Shown here: one piece after another, positions 1-6,806 of the stretch
Numbering within the stretch: position 1 is the stretch's first letter
Layout: every line of letters starts with the position of its first letter
DNA from: JADCGM01 sp943368345
GTDB lineage: Bacteria > Pseudomonadota > Alphaproteobacteria > Sphingomonadales > Sphingomonadaceae
Length of the DNA: 24,248 nt
Assembly (NCBI GenBank): GCA_943368345.1
Contig: CALRKY020000038.1
Location: 1 to 24,248, forward strand
Reading direction: 5' to 3'
Notes under the pieces: generated by a model
What the model was told of the DNA's origin: nothing
Seen by the model: the letters and a program-made list of their open reading frames with translations, nothing else
The model's database searches: none
Program-made: the position numbers and the translations under genes

Positions 1-56
1 TCAACAACCGACACCGCAACACGCTCCCGTAAATCGTCAGAATAAGCCCGTGGCAT
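1..56 (-). CDS. IS630-family transposase, N-terminal fragment running off the window edge
   Basis: Reading the minus strand from base 56 gives ATG and 18 codons, MPRAYSDDLRERVAVSVV, before the window ends. The pattern M-x-R-x-x-S-x-D-L-R-x-R-V is typical of the start of IS630-type transposases, where it opens the N-terminal helix-turn-helix that binds the terminal repeats. A good Shine-Dalgarno sequence (GGAGGT) lies 9 bases upstream of the ATG, which supports this start. The protein would catalyse cut-and-paste transposition of its own element. Only the 5' end is visible, so whether the gene is intact cannot be judged. The family call rests on a short motif, but the neighbouring paralogous remnant supports it. 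Confidence 0.7.
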   Translation of the reverse strand, partial: MPRAYSDDLRERVAVSVV

Positions 57-334
57 CTCGCGCCGACCTCCAACGGCCAGCACGTTGAATCACAATAAAC
101 CCGCCGCGTGAATCCCCAATCGATTCAAACCGGACGAGTCAAACTCTAGAGGTCGATGGTGCAGCCGATGGACAATCATACCCGCCGCCAATCGCGGCAA
201 TAACCCGGTCCCGCAGACTCTGTGACGGCGTTCGAGCCACCTGCACTGGCCGCCAGTCACCAGCAGGAAGCCTGAATCACATCAACTCCCAAAGAATGCC
301 GTTCGTGTGGACGCTGCTGCAACAGTAAGATGCT
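57..334. mobile_element. IS630-type element leader and nested-insertion remnant
   Basis: This stretch holds no intact gene. It contains the leader of the transposase at 1-56, with TGAATC/GATTCA words at 86-91, 109-114 and 122-127 that form a small inverted repeat at 110-126. It also holds a TCTAGA palindrome at 145-150 that may be the insertion point, the decayed second transposase start, and that copy's own leader reaching toward the stop codon of the aminotransferase at 335. Exact element ends and terminal inverted repeats could not be fixed by eye. Confidence 0.45.
139..240 (-). pseudogene. Decayed N-terminus of a second IS630-type transposase
   Basis: On the minus strand a GTG at 240 opens a 33-codon frame that begins VARTPSQSLRDRVIAAIGGG and stops at 139-141. 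It aligns with the start of the transposase at 1-56: shared R3, S6, L9, R10, R12 and V13, then the I-A-A-I-x-G-G stretch common in this family. After the glycines the similarity fades and the frame ends just past a CTAG at 146-149. Both copies carry TGTGATTCA about 30 bases upstream of their start codons, so they share leader architecture. The likely explanation is that the element at 1-56 inserted into this older copy, because IS630 elements target TA, often within CTAG. It is a non-functional remnant. Confidence 0.55.
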
Positions 335-1723
335 CTAAACTGCCCTTAATTTAGGTTCGGCGGTGTCGAGGGCCTTGCGGATGATGGCGATCATTTGGTC
401 GATCTGGTCGGTGGTGATGATCAACGGCGGGCACATGACGATGCTGTCGCGGATGCCGCGGACCATCAGGCCGCCGGCGATGCACAGGTCGCGGACCATG
501 GGGCCTGCGGTACCTTCCTTGCCGCCGAAGCGTGCGCCGGTTGCCTTGTCGGCAACAATCTCGACAGCGCCCAGCAACCCGACCGACCGGGCCTGTCCGA
601 CAAGCGGGTGGTCGCTGAGGCTGGCGAGCGCTCTGGCGAGGTGCGGCCCGGTCTCGCTACGGGTCCGCTCAACCAGCCCCTCCCGCTCGATGATCTCGAT
701 ATTGCGAAGGGCGACGGCTGCGGCGACCGGGTGGCCGGAATAGGTATAACCATGGACGAAATCGCCGCCGGTTTTCAGGACTTTGACAATCTCGGCAGAC
801 ACGGCGACCGCCGAGATGGGCAGGTAGCCGGACGATAGCCCCTTCGCCATGGCGATCATGTCCGGCTTAACACCCATGGTCTCATGGCCCCACATGTTGC
901 CGGTGCGCCCGAAGCCGCAGATCACCTCGTCGCAGATCATCAGGATGCCGTATTTCCGGCAGACCGCCTCAACCAGCGGCCAGTAGTTGGCGGGTGGAAT
1001 GATGACCCCGCCCGCGCCTTGCACGGGTTCCCCGATGAAGGCAGCGACATTCTCGGGACCGACCGCGAGAATTCGGTCCTCGATCGCCTGCGCACAGATG
1101 GCACCAAAGGCCTCCGGGCGCATGTCCCGACCCTCGTTGTACCAATAGGGCTGACGGACATGTTCGATGCCGGCAATCGGGATTTCGCCTGCGACATGCA
1201 TGCCCTGTCCGTGCATCGCCTTCATGCCACCGAGCGAAACGCCAGCGACCGTGGAGCCATGATAGGCATTGTGCCGGCTGATGAAGATGGTGCGGCTGGT
1301 TTCGCCCTTCACCTGCCAATAATGGCGGACCATCCGGAGGATCGTGTCATTCGCCTCCGACCCTGACGCATTGAAGAAGATATGGGGGAGGCGGTTCTGC
1401 GTCAGCGAGGCGATTTTCTGCGCCAGCAGCACGGTCGGCGGCGTCGCGGTCTTGAAGAAGGTATTGTAAAATGGCAGCTCCTTCATCTGGGCAGCCGCGA
1501 CTTCGACCAATTCGTCGCGCCCATAGCCGACATTGACGCACCACAGCCCGGCCATGCCGTCGAGAATGCGGTTGCCGTCGCCGTCGTGGATATAGCAACC
1601 ATCGGCATGGGTGATAATCCGGCTGCCGCCCAGATCCTCTATCTCCTGCCAGTCGGCCTGGGCGGGTAGATGATGGGCGATGTCGATGCGTTTCAGGTCG
1701 GCGATGTCATAATTGCGGGGCAT
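335..1723 (-). CDS. spuC: Class III aminotransferase, putrescine-pyruvate aminotransferase type (SpuC-like)
   Basis: This 462-residue protein is a PLP-dependent omega-transaminase. Visible family features are the N-terminal WCVNVGYGRDELVEVA region, GSEANDT near residue 121, the PLP-phosphate and ring-stacking region HNAYHGST near 151, D265 in ICDEVICGFGRTG, and the Schiff-base lysine K294 in MAMAKGLSSGYLP. These resemble Pseudomonas SpuC and related putrescine or diamine:pyruvate aminotransferases, which convert putrescine to 4-aminobutanal in the cytosol. A GGAGAG Shine-Dalgarno sequence sits just before the ATG. It is the last gene of the polyamine block, about 100 bases after puuD. Its stop codon abuts insertion-sequence debris, so the final residues (LRAV) could have been altered by an insertion. 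Substrate choice is inferred from context; beta-alanine:pyruvate activity is an alternative. Confidence 0.85.
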   Translation of the reverse strand: MPRNYDIADLKRIDIAHHLPAQADWQEIEDLGGSRIITHADGCYIHDGDGNRILDGMAGLWCVNVGYGRDELVEVAAAQMKELPFYNTFFKTATPPTVLLAQKIASLTQNRLPHIFFNASGSEANDTILRMVRHYWQVKGETSRTIFISRHNAYHGSTVAGVSLGGMKAMHGQGMHVAGEIPIAGIEHVRQPYWYNEGRDMRPEAFGAICAQAIEDRILAVGPENVAAFIGEPVQGAGGVIIPPANYWPLVEAVCRKYGILMICDEVICGFGRTGNMWGHETMGVKPDMIAMAKGLSSGYLPISAVAVSAEIVKVLKTGGDFVHGYTYSGHPVAAAVALRNIEIIEREGLVERTRSETGPHLARALASLSDHPLVGQARSVGLLGAVEIVADKATGARFGGKEGTAGPMVRDLCIAGGLMVRGIRDSIVMCPPLIITTDQIDQMIAIIRKALDTAEPKLRAV

Positions 1724-1769
1724 GGGTCTCTCCGGGACTTTGGGGGTCAGGCAGGCGGCTAGGATGCCG

Positions 1770-1829
1770 TCAGGGGGAGAAACCGAGGCGGGCGAGGTAG
1801 CGGTTATAGCGGGTGACGCGGTTGTTCAT
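1770..1829 (-). CDS. Possible 19-residue cationic small protein coupled to puuD
   Basis: An ATG at 1829 overlaps the TGA of puuD in an ATGA arrangement and opens a 20-codon frame encoding MNNRVTRYNRYLARLGFSP, then TGA. Just upstream, within the end of puuD, lies an unusually strong purine-rich Shine-Dalgarno run (AAGGGGGGAGG) 4-5 bases before the ATG. No other start uses it, since spuC has its own site 47 bases further on. Arginines at 4, 7, 10 and 14 with V5, Y8, Y11/L12 and L15 would form an amphipathic cationic helix. I recognise no family. It could be a real small protein, a leader affecting spuC expression, or chance. Confidence 0.4.
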   Translation of the reverse strand: MNNRVTRYNRYLARLGFSP

Positions 1830-2566
1830 ATCGCCTCCCCCCTTAGCGCCTTTCCCATCAGGCGGAAATAGGTCTGGCTGTCGGGGTGGCGGTCAGTCTG
1901 CCATTCGGGATGCCATTGCACCGCAAGCACCGGCGCGCCGGAGAGGGTTGCTGAATAGGCCTCGACAAGCCCATCCGGAGCCTCGGCCTCCACGACCAGT
2001 CCCGGGGCCAGCGTGGCGATCCCCTGGTAGTGGACGGAATTCACATCGAGGGCCGGTCGCTGATAGGCCGTCGCCAACCGGCCGCCATCGACCAAATTCA
2101 CCGGATGGAGATGGTCAAACATCGCGTCAAAGCCGGTGTCGTCGGGGGCATGGTGTGGCAGCAGATCGGGATGGCTGGAGGTGTCGCCACGCAGCGTGCC
2201 GCCGAGCGCGACATTGATTTCCTGAAAGCCCCGGCAGATGCCGAACACCGGCTTGGCCCGGTCGATCATTGCCCCGATCAGATCGATGGCCAGCGCATCT
2301 CGGCCCGGATCGAACGGGCCGTCGCCACCCTGCCCGCCGTAATGGTGCGGCTCGATATTTGACGGGGTGCCGGTCAGCAATATCCCGTCGAGCAGCGGTG
2401 CGACCTCATGCGCCGACATCAAATCGGGAAGTGACGGGATCAGCACGGCAGCTACATCGGCATAGGTCATGGCGGCGCGGACATAGCGTTCCATTACCGC
2501 CTGCGCCGGTTCGGTCCCGACCTGACGATTGCAGCAGATGATGCCAAGGACCGGGCGTTTAGCCAT
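1826..2566 (-). CDS. puuD: Gamma-glutamyl-gamma-aminobutyrate hydrolase (class I glutamine amidotransferase-like)
   Basis: This 246-residue protein matches the peptidase C26/PuuD family in length and motifs: nucleophile C111 in FGICRGFQEINVALGG, then H219 and E221 in AVQWHPEW, completing the Cys-His-Glu triad. The segment VNSVHYQGI near 175-183 is also characteristic. PuuD releases glutamate from gamma-glutamyl-GABA to give GABA, the last step of the gamma-glutamylated putrescine route in the cytosol. It starts 4 bases after the potG stop codon, so it is almost certainly co-transcribed with the importer genes. The stop overlaps a possible small ORF. PuuD lies with the importer here, not beside PuuA/PuuB. 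Confidence in family is high and in exact substrate good from context. Confidence 0.9.
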   Translation of the reverse strand: MAKRPVLGIICCNRQVGTEPAQAVMERYVRAAMTYADVAAVLIPSLPDLMSAHEVAPLLDGILLTGTPSNIEPHHYGGQGGDGPFDPGRDALAIDLIGAMIDRAKPVFGICRGFQEINVALGGTLRGDTSSHPDLLPHHAPDDTGFDAMFDHLHPVNLVDGGRLATAYQRPALDVNSVHYQGIATLAPGLVVEAEAPDGLVEAYSATLSGAPVLAVQWHPEWQTDRHPDSQTYFRLMGKALRGEAI

Positions 2567-2570
2567 GACG

Positions 2571-3683
2571 CTAGCTGAGCAGCACGACCGGGCTTGCCGA
2601 ATGCCAGTGCAGCGAGACCTTGTCGTCCCAGGTAAAATCCTCCTGATCCCAGCGCGACAGATTGGCCCGGCTGATCAGGATCATCCGCCCGCTGTCGAGG
2701 CGGATTTCGAACAGGGTGCAGTCACCAAGATAGGACATGCCCTTGATCTGGCCATTGGCGAGATTGTGGCCATCCGGCGCGTCCTTTGCCTGCGCCTTGC
2801 CCGGTTTGCAGAGGGTCATTTTTTCTGGACGGATCGCCACCCACACGGTTGCGGCATGGGCGCCGGTGACGCCGTGGTTCAGATAGATTTTGCCAATCTC
2901 CGGACAATCGACGACCGCTTGTTCCGGCTCGTCAACCACCAGCTTGCCCTCGAACAGGTTCACTGACCCGACAAAGTCCGCGACGAACCGGTTGGCGGGG
3001 AATTCATAAAGGTCGGACGGGGTCGCCAATTGGGCGATCTGCCCCTTGTTGATGACCGCGATCCGCCCCGCCATCGACAGCGCCTCGTCCTGATCATGGG
3101 TGACGGTGACAAAGGTGATCCCGACCTTGTCCTGCAGATCAGCCAGTTCGAACTGCATCTGGGCGCGGAGTTTTGCATCGAGCGCCGACAGCGGCTCATC
3201 TAGCAGCAGCACTTTCGGCCGCATGATCAGCGACCGGGCGAGCGCCACCCGCTGGCGCTGACCACCCGACAATTGATCGGGCTTGCGCGCCCCCAATCCG
3301 TCAAGCTTCACCAGCTCCAGCGCCTCGGTGACGCGCGTTCTAATCTCCGCGCCGCCCACTCCGGCAATTTTCAGGCCATAGGCGACATTATCCGCAACCG
3401 TCATGTGCGGGAATACGGCGTAGGATTGGAACACCATGTTCACCGGACGCTTGTTCGGCGGGACGCCGATCATGTCCTGACCGTCAATCAAGATGCTGCC
3501 CGATGTCGGCAGTTCGAACCCGGCGATCATCCGCATCAGTGTGGTCTTGCCGCAACCTGATGGCCCCAGCAGGACGAAAAATTCGCCCTTCATGATGTCG
3601 AGCGACACATTGTCGACCGCCGCCAATTGCCCAAAGCTCTTGGTGACGCCCCGGATGCTGATGATGGGAGTTTGTTCGGTCAT
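2571..3683 (-). CDS. potG: Putrescine ABC transporter ATP-binding subunit (PotG/PotA-like)
   Basis: This is the nucleotide-binding subunit (370 residues) that powers polyamine import at the inner face of the cytoplasmic membrane. Walker A is GPSGCGKTT at 40-48, the Q-loop lies in VFQSYAVFP near 84-92, the ABC signature LSGGQ is at 138-142, Walker B VLLLDE at 158-163, and the switch histidine is H196 in TVTHDQDEA. About 130 C-terminal residues form the TOBE-type regulatory region usual in PotA/PotG. Its start overlaps the end of potI by 4 bases (ATGA), indicating translational coupling. The PotFGHI-like set suggests putrescine preference, but spermidine cannot be excluded. Confidence 0.93.
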   Translation of the reverse strand: MTEQTPIISIRGVTKSFGQLAAVDNVSLDIMKGEFFVLLGPSGCGKTTLMRMIAGFELPTSGSILIDGQDMIGVPPNKRPVNMVFQSYAVFPHMTVADNVAYGLKIAGVGGAEIRTRVTEALELVKLDGLGARKPDQLSGGQRQRVALARSLIMRPKVLLLDEPLSALDAKLRAQMQFELADLQDKVGITFVTVTHDQDEALSMAGRIAVINKGQIAQLATPSDLYEFPANRFVADFVGSVNLFEGKLVVDEPEQAVVDCPEIGKIYLNHGVTGAHAATVWVAIRPEKMTLCKPGKAQAKDAPDGHNLANGQIKGMSYLGDCTLFEIRLDSGRMILISRANLSRWDQEDFTWDDKVSLHWHSASPVVLLS

Positions 3684-4516
3684 GCCGTTGCCTTGCTGAA
3701 ATCTTGCAGCTTCAGGGCCACCGTGGTCAGGATGATGGTGAGGAATATCAGGATTGCCGAGGCGGCGTTGACCTCCGGCGTCACCGAGAACCGCACCATC
3801 GAATAGACTTTGACCGGGAAGGTGATGGTGTTCGGCCCGCTGGTGAAAAAGGTGATGACAAAATCATCAAGGCTGAGGGTGAAGGCCAGCAATGCGCCAG
3901 CGATCAACCCCGGTTTCATATGCGGCAGCAGTACATCGCGGAACGCCTGCCATTCGGTGGCACCAAGGTCTTTCGCTGCCTCCTCCTCCTCCCGGTTGAA
4001 CGAGGCCAGCCGGGACCGGACGACCATGGTCACGAATGGAAAGCAGAAGGTAATATGCGCAATGGTGATGGCGCTGAGATTGAGCGGCCACGGCAGGTCA
4101 GTTGGCCAGTTGAGATTGGCGAAGAACACCAGCATCGCCACGCCCATGCAGATTTCGGGCACGACAATCGGCATGGCCATCACGCCCTCCACCCCGGCCT
4201 TACCGGGAAAGCGGAACCGCCACAGCATCACCGCGGCCAGACCGCCCAGTATGACGCTGACGATGGTGGCGAGGAAGGCGATGGTGATCGAATTGCCCAT
4301 CGCCAGCATCAGGCTGTCGTTTTCGAACACCTTTTCATAATATTTGAAGGTGAACCCGCGCCAGACGATGTTCCGCTTGGAATCGTTGAAGCTGAACGCC
4401 ACCAGCACGATCAGCGGCAGGTAGAGGAACAGCAGCGTCAATCCGACCCAACTGCGCATCCACAGCCGCTTGGTATATTCGAGCGGTGCCAAAGGAGTGC
4501 GGGTGAACAGGCTCAT
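3680..4516 (-). CDS. potI: Putrescine ABC transporter permease (PotI/PotC-like)
   Basis: This 278-residue inner-membrane permease has several clear hydrophobic segments, starting near residues 22-42, 72-97 and 113-133. The cytoplasmic EAA loop lies at roughly 177-206 (EEEEAAKDLGATEWQAFRDV, then LLPHMKPGLIAG), the site that docks on the ATPase subunit. The SFNDSK word after the first membrane segment is typical of PotI/PotC. It overlaps both neighbours by 4 bases, with potH upstream and potG downstream. It pairs with PotH to form the channel that passes polyamine from PotF to the cytosol. Confidence 0.92.
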   Translation of the reverse strand: MSLFTRTPLAPLEYTKRLWMRSWVGLTLLFLYLPLIVLVAFSFNDSKRNIVWRGFTFKYYEKVFENDSLMLAMGNSITIAFLATIVSVILGGLAAVMLWRFRFPGKAGVEGVMAMPIVVPEICMGVAMLVFFANLNWPTDLPWPLNLSAITIAHITFCFPFVTMVVRSRLASFNREEEEAAKDLGATEWQAFRDVLLPHMKPGLIAGALLAFTLSLDDFVITFFTSGPNTITFPVKVYSMVRFSVTPEVNAASAILIFLTIILTTVALKLQDFSKATA

Positions 4517-5415
4517 ACGCGCCGCGCCTCCTGCCGGGCCCGCAGCGCCTGCAGGGCGATCAGGATGAAGGTGGCATACATCAACAGGAAGGACAGCGCC
4601 GCGCCGAACGGCCAGTCGTTGGCGCGCTTGAATTGGCGCTCGATGACATTGGCAATCATCTGACTGTCGGTTCCGCCCATCAGATCGGGCGTCAGATAGG
4701 CCCCGAGCGCCGGGACAAAGGTAATGATCACCCCGGATATGATCCCGGCCCCGGCCAGCGGCACGACGATCTTGATGATCGTCCGCAAGTGCCCGGCCCC
4801 CAGGTCAAGGCTGGCCTCGATCAGCGACCGGTCGAGCCGGTCGAGCGCGGCGTACAGCGGCAGCACCATGAAGGGCAGGTGCACGTAGACCAGACCCAAA
4901 ATCACTGCGAAATTGTTGTAGAGCAGCTGCATCGGTTCCCAAGAGGTCAACGGCTGCATCCCGACCATGACCTTCAACCAGCTCGCCCCGTCCCACAGCG
5001 CGCCGACCGACTTGTTCACATAGCCCTCGGTCCGCAGCATGGTGATCAGCGCATAGGTTCGGATCAGCAAATTGGTCCAGAATGGCAGCATGATCGCCAG
5101 CAGCAGCCACGGCTTCCATTTGTCCTGCGCGAAGGTGATTGCCATCGCCACCGGAAACCCGACGATCAGGCAGATCAACGTCGTCAGCGCCGCCACGCCA
5201 ACCGATTTCAGGAAAATCCCGAGATAGAGCGGCTCCAGCGCGCGGGCGTAGTTGGCGAACGTGCCTGAAATCTCAATTTCGGTCAGGCCGACGTTGCGAC
5301 CGAAACTATAGCCCCACACGACAGCCAGCGGGATAATGAAGAACAGCGACAGCCAAAGCATCGGCGCGACCGCGATGGCCGCAAACGGGCGCTTGAACTG
5401 CCGCCAGTCCTGCAT
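4513..5415 (-). CDS. potH: Putrescine ABC transporter permease (PotH/PotB-like)
   Basis: This 300-residue membrane protein has a first hydrophobic segment at about 11-36, the MLPFWTNLLIRTYA word near 109-122 that is characteristic of PotH/PotB permeases, and an EAA loop at about 198-226 (LIEASLDLGAGHLRTIIKIV and following). It forms the second half of the import channel with PotI. It begins 5 bases after the potF stop and overlaps potI by 4 bases, so the importer genes form one tight transcription unit. Topology of about six membrane helices is inferred by eye. Confidence 0.92.
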   Translation of the reverse strand: MQDWRQFKRPFAAIAVAPMLWLSLFFIIPLAVVWGYSFGRNVGLTEIEISGTFANYARALEPLYLGIFLKSVGVAALTTLICLIVGFPVAMAITFAQDKWKPWLLLAIMLPFWTNLLIRTYALITMLRTEGYVNKSVGALWDGASWLKVMVGMQPLTSWEPMQLLYNNFAVILGLVYVHLPFMVLPLYAALDRLDRSLIEASLDLGAGHLRTIIKIVVPLAGAGIISGVIITFVPALGAYLTPDLMGGTDSQMIANVIERQFKRANDWPFGAALSFLLMYATFILIALQALRARQEARRV

Positions 5416-5420
5416 CTGCG

Positions 5421-6560
5421 TCAGGCAGCGCGGATGCGGGTAAAGGCTTCCTCGTACATCGGCTGCAGCTTTTCATTATAGGCCGCATATTCGCATTTCG
5501 CGAGGACGTCTGCCGGTGGGAAGATCGCCTGATTCTGCTTGTAGCTGTCCGGCATCAGGGTGCGCGCCGCCTCGTTCGGCGTTGGGTATTGGATCGCCGT
5601 GGTGATCTGTTTGCCCACTTCGGCATCAAGCAGATAGTTGATGAACGCATGGGCATTCTTCGGGCGCGGTGCACCCTTGGGAATACACAGATTGTCGGCA
5701 TTAAGCTGACTGCCCTCCTTGGGAATCACAAAGCCGATATCAGGGTCTTCAGTCATGATCTGGGCGATGTCGCCATTATATTCGAGGACCAGGTCTACCT
5801 CCCCTGACAGCAGCAAATCCTGACCATTGTCCTCGTGGAACGCTTTCACATTGGCCTTCTGCTTGGTCAGCATCGCCTCGATCTGCTTGATCATCTCCGG
5901 TGGGATATCATTGACCGAATGGCCCAGATATTTGGCGCTAAGCCGGAACAGGTCGCCAGCTTCTGACAAAAGCGCGATCCGCCCCTTATATTCAGCGGAA
6001 TCGAACAGATGCTTCCAGCTGTCGGGAACCCCCTTCACCTTGGACTTGCGGTAACCAATACCCAGCGCCAGCCACGTGTAAGGCATGGAATATTGGCGAC
6101 CGGGATCGAAGGCCACATCCTTGAACGCGGCCCCGGCATTCTTGAAATTGGGGATCAGCGTCTGGTCGAGCGGAATGATCATGTCCGCCTTCACCATCCG
6201 TTCGACAAAATCGTTGGATGGCACGATCACGTCGAATCCGGGATTACCGGCGCGCAGTTTGGCGAACAGCTCATCGTTGGTCGCAAACAGGCTCATGTTC
6301 ACGTCAACGCCGCTTGCGCCTTTGAAATCCTTCAGCGTGGTTTCGCCGATATAGGTGTCCCAATTGTAGAAATTAAGCTTCAGTTCTTCTCCCGTGGCGG
6401 CGATTTTGCCGCTCGCGGTGGTTTCGGTTTTGTCGCTGCACGCGGTCAGGCCACCAGCAAGTGACAGCCCGATGGCGGTCGCGCCCATGCCGCGCAGCAG
6501 CGAACGGCGGTCCGACAGCAGCGCCTTAAGTTCATGCGCCTTCAAAGTCTCAATCGTCAT
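5421..6560 (-). CDS. potF: Polyamine-binding lipoprotein of the ABC importer (PotF-like)
   Basis: This 379-residue substrate-binding protein captures polyamine outside the inner membrane and delivers it to PotHI. After the signal region, LNFYNWDTYIGETTLKDF and the FDVIVPSNDFVERM region match the PotF/PotD bacterial solute-binding family. The N-terminus is unusual: a twin-arginine motif at R18-R19 (DRRSLLRG), a hydrophobic stretch, then a lipobox-like GLTAC with C41. That suggests a Tat-exported, possibly lipid-anchored protein, unlike the free periplasmic Sec-exported E. coli PotF. The start is supported by a GGGGG Shine-Dalgarno sequence about 6 bases upstream. It is first of the importer genes and follows a 243-base gap that probably carries its promoter. 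Confidence 0.92.
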   Translation of the reverse strand: MTIETLKAHELKALLSDRRSLLRGMGATAIGLSLAGGLTACSDKTETTASGKIAATGEELKLNFYNWDTYIGETTLKDFKGASGVDVNMSLFATNDELFAKLRAGNPGFDVIVPSNDFVERMVKADMIIPLDQTLIPNFKNAGAAFKDVAFDPGRQYSMPYTWLALGIGYRKSKVKGVPDSWKHLFDSAEYKGRIALLSEAGDLFRLSAKYLGHSVNDIPPEMIKQIEAMLTKQKANVKAFHEDNGQDLLLSGEVDLVLEYNGDIAQIMTEDPDIGFVIPKEGSQLNADNLCIPKGAPRPKNAHAFINYLLDAEVGKQITTAIQYPTPNEAARTLMPDSYKQNQAIFPPADVLAKCEYAAYNEKLQPMYEEAFTRIRAA

Positions 6561-6803
6561 CTGCTACCCCCGTCGCGTCAAAGCCGAATTCACATGCTGG
6601 GCCAAAATTCCGAACCAGAAAAGAGGGTTTCTATTGAAGCGGCTCCGAAATTTGACTTTGATGCTGCGATGCAGCATAAATCATGGGTCCGGTAATCCGG
6701 TCCTTCTCAAATCAAATCGAGACTTTCCATGCGTGCCTTTGCACTTTTGAGCCTGTTGAACGCCCTTTTTGCCGCGCGCACGCCCAAAAAATAGCCGTCT
6801 GGC
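6561..6803 (-). promoter_or_regulatory. Intergenic region before potF, probable promoter/leader
   Basis: This is the largest gap inside the polyamine block. Moving in the direction of transcription it holds a weak terminator-like hairpin with a T run right after the upstream synthetase gene, an AT-richer stretch, a CCGGTAATCCGG word at 6689-6700, a perfect palindrome at 6661-6677, and a purine-rich ribosome-binding site just before potF. I could not identify convincing -35 and -10 boxes. The layout implies that the importer genes can be transcribed separately from the catabolic genes. Confidence 0.45.
6661..6677. promoter_or_regulatory. 17-bp palindrome, candidate operator upstream of potF
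   Basis: ATGCTGC-GAT-GCAGCAT is a perfect 7-base inverted repeat around a 3-base centre. Flanking TTT and AAA extend the symmetry after one mismatch. It lies about 100 bases upstream of the potF start in the only sizeable gap of the cluster, where a regulator site is expected. The binding protein is unknown, as no regulator gene is in the window. Confidence 0.4.
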
Positions 6804-6806
6804 TCA
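6786..6806 (-). terminator. Weak intrinsic-terminator-like hairpin after the second synthetase gene
   Basis: On the minus strand the stop codon is followed by AGCC-AGAC-GGCT (stem 6793-6804) and then A and six T residues. The T run fits a Rho-independent terminator, but the stem is only 4 base pairs, so termination would be partial at best. It sits exactly where the catabolic genes end and the importer genes begin. Confidence 0.35.

Noticed and set aside
6705..6740. Seven-codon ORF (MESLDLI) upstream of potF as an attenuator leader peptide
   Set aside because: It has no run of regulatory codons and no alternative terminator/antiterminator pair that I could see; the ribosome-binding match is ordinary.
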